Assembly (NCBI GenBank): GCA_037976565.1
Contig: CP137682.1
Span: 5,206,827 to 5,270,826, forward strand
DNA length: 64,000 nt
Origin: Mesocentrotus franciscanus
Lineage: Eukaryota > Echinodermata > Echinoidea > Camarodonta > Strongylocentrotidae
Direction of reading: 5' to 3'
In this document: in pieces, positions 60,644-64,000 of the stretch
Layout of the letters: every line of letters starts with the position of its first letter
How positions within the stretch are numbered: position 1 is the first letter of the stretch
Made by a program: the position numbers and the translations under genes
The notes under the pieces: generated by a model
Told to the model about the DNA's origin: nothing
What the model saw: only the letters and a program-made list of their open reading frames with translations
The model's database searches: none

Positions 60644-60747
60644 ATGGCGACTTGCATGGCACCAGCGATTTTGGGAGTCATTGTTCTCCTTACTGGCCTT
60701 CAACCTGCGAATGCCCTATTCGAAGATCAGATAGGAAAGTTTGATTG
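60644..60747 (+). CDS. EMC1: EMC1, exon 1 (signal peptide)
   Basis: Subunit 1 of the ER membrane protein complex, which inserts and folds multipass membrane proteins. The exon encodes a hydrophobic signal peptide (MATCMAPAILGVIVLL...) followed by ALFEDQIGKFDW, which matches the start of mature EMC1 (family pattern 'VYEDQVGKFDWR'). The donor is GATTG|GTAAGC, splitting the Trp codon. The ATG is in a good context (aagATGG). Confidence 0.94.
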
Positions 60748-61202
60748 GTAAGCAATTATCTCTGTTAAATATTTGGAAAATTATGACATGAAAGGAAAGC
60801 AAATGAAGTTTTCAGAGGGACTGGTATGTCTGTGAATTGTGAATGTGAAGGCGTGACTCGACTGTGTCCGAAAACCTGCGCGTGAGGGTTGAATGTACAG
60901 TCGAAGCATGCCACAGCAGCCAGGCCAGCCAGGCCAGGGCAGCCGACGCGACAGGCATGGCCATGGCAGGGGCAGGGCTATCCGGCTAGGGCCCCGCTGG
61001 GCGCTGGCCGGCTCCAACACTGGACTCTGTTGATTACCTTCTAGCTTCACAGGCTAGTCTTTAGGGCTAAGTGATAATATGAAATATGATATTGATATCA
61101 CGTAGCCTTGGCACCCATACCCCTGCGACCTGCGTGTACTACGGTGTAGAGTGATGTAAACAAAACGTAAAACTTATTTTAAATCACCCATTCTCGAACT
61201 TA

Positions 61203-61655
61203 CAGTAGGGGCGGTGGTCCGAGAATAAGGATCCTCTGCAAAAATGTGGATCGTCTTCAGAACGCGGACAGACACGTCCTAAAAAATAAGGATCATCCCC
61301 ATTTTCGCTGACGTTTGATTTCCGATTCGCACGTTGGCGATGGAAAAACAGGTTGCGCGATGATTTTCTTGATGCATTTTACAGTGACTTTGTATAGAGA
61401 CTTTCAAGTTATGAGTGATAAATCTTTGGGAAGACAGACAACCCATAAAAGTAGACGGTGAACAAGGGGTATTTTATTACGCGGAATCTGTTTTTCACAT
61501 CACCATGGCGCGGATCTGAAACCCGAAATCTGCAGAGCCCCGAAGAAAAAAACGTGGCGGACGATCCTTATTTTTTAGGACGCATTTTATCCGCGTATAC
61601 AAGGAAATCATTGTTTATGCGGACGATCCTCATTCTCGTACCAACGCCCCTACTG
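61203..61655. mobile_element. 453-bp TIR element (CAGTAGGGGCG ends) in EMC1 intron 1
   Basis: The left end CAGTAGGGGCGGTGGTCCGA and the right end, the inverse of CAGTAGGGGCGTTGGTACGA, differ at two positions. A second, inner inverted pair ('cctaaaaaataaggat' and 'atccttattttttagg') lies about 80 bp inside on each side. It has no ORF. The superfamily is undetermined. Confidence 0.88.
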
Positions 61656-62073
61656 TTGAAGAACCTTGCAAACTTCAAACTACCTGTTTGAAATCGGTCA
61701 AGAATTTAACTAAAAATGTGAAAAATTGATTCTGGAGTGATAGCGAGTTGCTTACCTTTCACATATTCCTGATGGTAATGAGCAAACATGCGATTTGAAT
61801 TACAAAAATGCTTGCCCCATCACAAGAGTTTGCGATGTTGAGTCTGTCAAAAATGTAAATACATGTGGTGTACATGAAAATAGTTTTTTTCGCGTTGCCA
61901 AGTTGATACATACTTTACGATAATAGCGATTAGTTTACACTTTTTACACTATCGATAAGGTTGCTACAGCCTAGGTTTTCTTTCTTTTTTTCTTTTTTCT
62001 TTTTTTAGTTAGAGGATTACACTTGTGATTGAAATTTGTAATGAAAAATGTTTATCTTTTTTTCTTCGTATAG

Positions 62074-62264
62074 GAGACATCAGTATGTTGGCAATGTGAA
62101 GTTTTCTGCCTTTGAACAGAGCAAGCACAAGCGTCAGATCTATGTGGCTACTGAGTCCAACGTCCTTGCCAGCATCAATCTAGCCGGTCAGCTGAACTGG
62201 AGGCATATACTCCAGAGAGGTCAACAAGGGGTCATTAATTCTATGCTCTACTCCTCTGCTGATG
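62074..62264 (+). CDS. EMC1: EMC1, exon 2
   Basis: The acceptor is tatag|G. RHQYVGNVKFSAFEQ, then RQIYVATESNVLASINLAGQLNWRH fits the first blade of the lumenal beta-propeller of EMC1. The donor is GATG|GTAAGC. In phase with exons 1 and 3. Confidence 0.94.
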
Positions 62265-62952
62265 GTAAGCATAGAGTCATTCATGGGTCCAAACATACAG
62301 TCGACCTCACTAACCCTGTAACCGATAATTGGATCGGGGACTGATCACTGGCCAATCAGGTGAAATCGGATGATAAACTCAGATCGCTGATCAATGAAAA
62401 ATATCAGAAAATGGAAGAAAGAAAAAAAAGGCTGAAAATTTTCAAGTTTTGGGCTATCAAATACTAAAAAAACATGCATAGCTGGGATTATTTTGTCATT
62501 TGGAGTTGTTGTAGAACATGTTTGTTGATATTAAGTGCCTTTTCATGACTACGGTATGAAATAAATGTTATTAGTCTAAGAGAAGAGGCAAAACATGTGA
62601 GCTGCCATTTTGGATTATAATGTAGGCACATATTTTTTTTCCATTGTCGTTGTACCGATATTGATAATGATATCGGGAGCCAAACTGCTGATTTGATCAT
62701 CCAATCCAATCATAGCTCTAACTTACAGGGTTAAACCTCGTGCCAGTCGACCTTAACAGGACTTAAACACTTCTTTATAAGAAGATTGTAAACTATGGAG
62801 TATCAAGGTGGGACATCTTTGGCTGACGTAGTGTCATCATAATGGTATTTGATATTAGTACATCACATTGTGTTTCGCATGGGCTGAATAAATACAAATT
62901 TTTGACCCCTCATCATTAAATTTAAACTCTTGTGACTCTCTTTGATTTGCAG

Positions 62953-63064
62953 CTGGTATTGTGACACTATCGGGTGGAGGACGGCTGCTCCGTTTGTGGA
63001 ACGCAACCACTGGCTACCTGAAATGGGAATCTCCTGTTTCCCCTGAAATGGCAGCCGTTAGCAG
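62953..63064 (+). CDS. EMC1: EMC1, exon 3 (gene continues beyond window)
   Basis: The acceptor is ttgcag|CT. AGIVTLSGGGRLLRLWNATTG and YLKWESPV are propeller repeats, fitting the family's 'VITVSNGGRIMRSW' region. The donor is AGCAG|GTGACA. The first three exons give 135 residues plus two bases of about 1,000 expected. No later exon was recognised before 64000. Confidence 0.88.
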
Positions 63065-64000
63065 GTGACAAACCCATGCCCATTATGACAAAAATTTCTT
63101 CCAACAATACTATGATGCTAATTTAAAGTGTACTAATCACCAACATTATTTTATTCTGTATGTTATTGTTAGTAGTTACATGTCATAATACTTTATTCAA
63201 AATATGAGCTTTATATATCACTTCTGTACAGAGAATTTGCTAGTTTAAATACATTCGCAATGAACATTAAAGCATCTTGTGAGTAGACTACTTGAAGCAC
63301 CCGTACATGCTCACATAAATAGAGCCCACACAGATCCCAAGCCTGACTTTGGTTCGAGTGCGCAGTTTTATGTTATTGTTTATTGTCTGCATACTCCTTA
63401 TCTGTTAGCTCATGGAAAGCCAGGTGTTTTGCGAGGTTGATTTTATACTTTCTACTGGCTGTACACAAATAATTATTTTAGTTGATTGGTACAGATTAGT
63501 ATTGTTGATAAATGGTATATTTTTCTAGACACCTGTACTTTTACCTTTAGTAATACCTTTGTGACTTTCCTAATTCTTATGCTGATGTTATGGACCAAGG
63601 TCTGATTTGGACACATCGGCTGGAGTTCATAAATGAATTTTTCCATATTAAAGTGTAATACATGTATGTGCATATCCCCATGTCCAACTGGATGGCAATA
63701 ATGCCCAATGTATATATGGTTAAGGTCCAAAATTGAGGTTTAGACCATGGTTTAAACTTTAAATATTGAATTCAGGCCTTTGACTTTAGACTTTAGACTG
63801 AATAAGTGTTAGTCATTTTCTCTCACAAGATTGATCAACAATGTGCAATAAAGAGATTTGGCAAAGAAAGGATTTCAAATCTAAGCTTCTGCTATAAATC
63901 CTTTCCACTTACTTGATTAATGTTTACACAACATACAGTTCACACTTTTGGATCAGGCTGGCATGTACCTCAAAATATGTACCTGAGGTCACTCTGTAAT
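63065..64000 (+). other. EMC1 intron 3 (partial)
   Basis: Non-coding. It contains a relic of the 42741-42966 foldback family near 63725-63775. Confidence 0.6.

Overview
The window is animal nuclear DNA: intron-split genes with GT/AG splice sites, about 36% GC by eye, long non-coding stretches, many degenerate LINEs and SINEs and small inverted-repeat DNA transposons. The gene families, an intronless receptor of the echinoderm-expanded type, and foldback elements built from short tandem subrepeats (recalling the sea urchin TU elements) suggest an echinoderm, most likely a sea urchin. The species is inference.

Recognisable genes are few. (1) An intact, intronless class A (rhodopsin-like) GPCR, 349 aa, lies on the minus strand at 20579-21628. 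(2) Its wrecked plus-strand paralogue lies at 5373-6760: one end is lost at a foldback element, a DNA transposon interrupts it, and it has two frameshifts. (3) The C-terminal half of an SLC45-like sugar/H+ transporter lies on the minus strand at 14725-11426, apparently frameshifted. (4) A two-exon seven-transmembrane protein, tentatively PRRT3/4-like, lies at 37095-40603. (5) A complete three-exon TTC36 lies at 54605-57157. (6) The first three coding exons of EMC1 start at 60644 and run off the window. The last two are conserved housekeeping-type genes in the same orientation. The first three are membrane proteins in a transposon-rich stretch. Nothing suggests that these genes work in one pathway.

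Most of the remaining sequence is mobile-element debris. Four coding LINE copies were identified: 17390-20220 (+), 25010-26820 (+), about 33917-36300 (-) and 41480-42120 (+). There are also LINE 3' ends, tRNA-type SINEs and a tRNA-Asn pseudogene. Five TIR families have the sequence TTAA at both edges (piggyBac-like target choice); one is nested inside another and one sits inside a LINE. Other elements include a PIF/Harbinger-like element with a TTA duplication, hAT-like CAG-terminus elements, and several hairpin or foldback elements with 8-9 bp target duplications. A 2.8 kb foldback element with 53-bp tandem subrepeats in both arms spans 48456-51264.

The most informative property is that several insertions can be read against an empty site in the same window or against an interrupted reading frame. 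Target duplications can therefore be proved from sequence alone: 2520-2990 against 3389-3397, 22998-23530 against 27185-27188, and 41935-42027 inside a LINE reading frame. No CRISPR array, phage, operon or obviously novel protein system is present. The novelty is in the transposon architecture.
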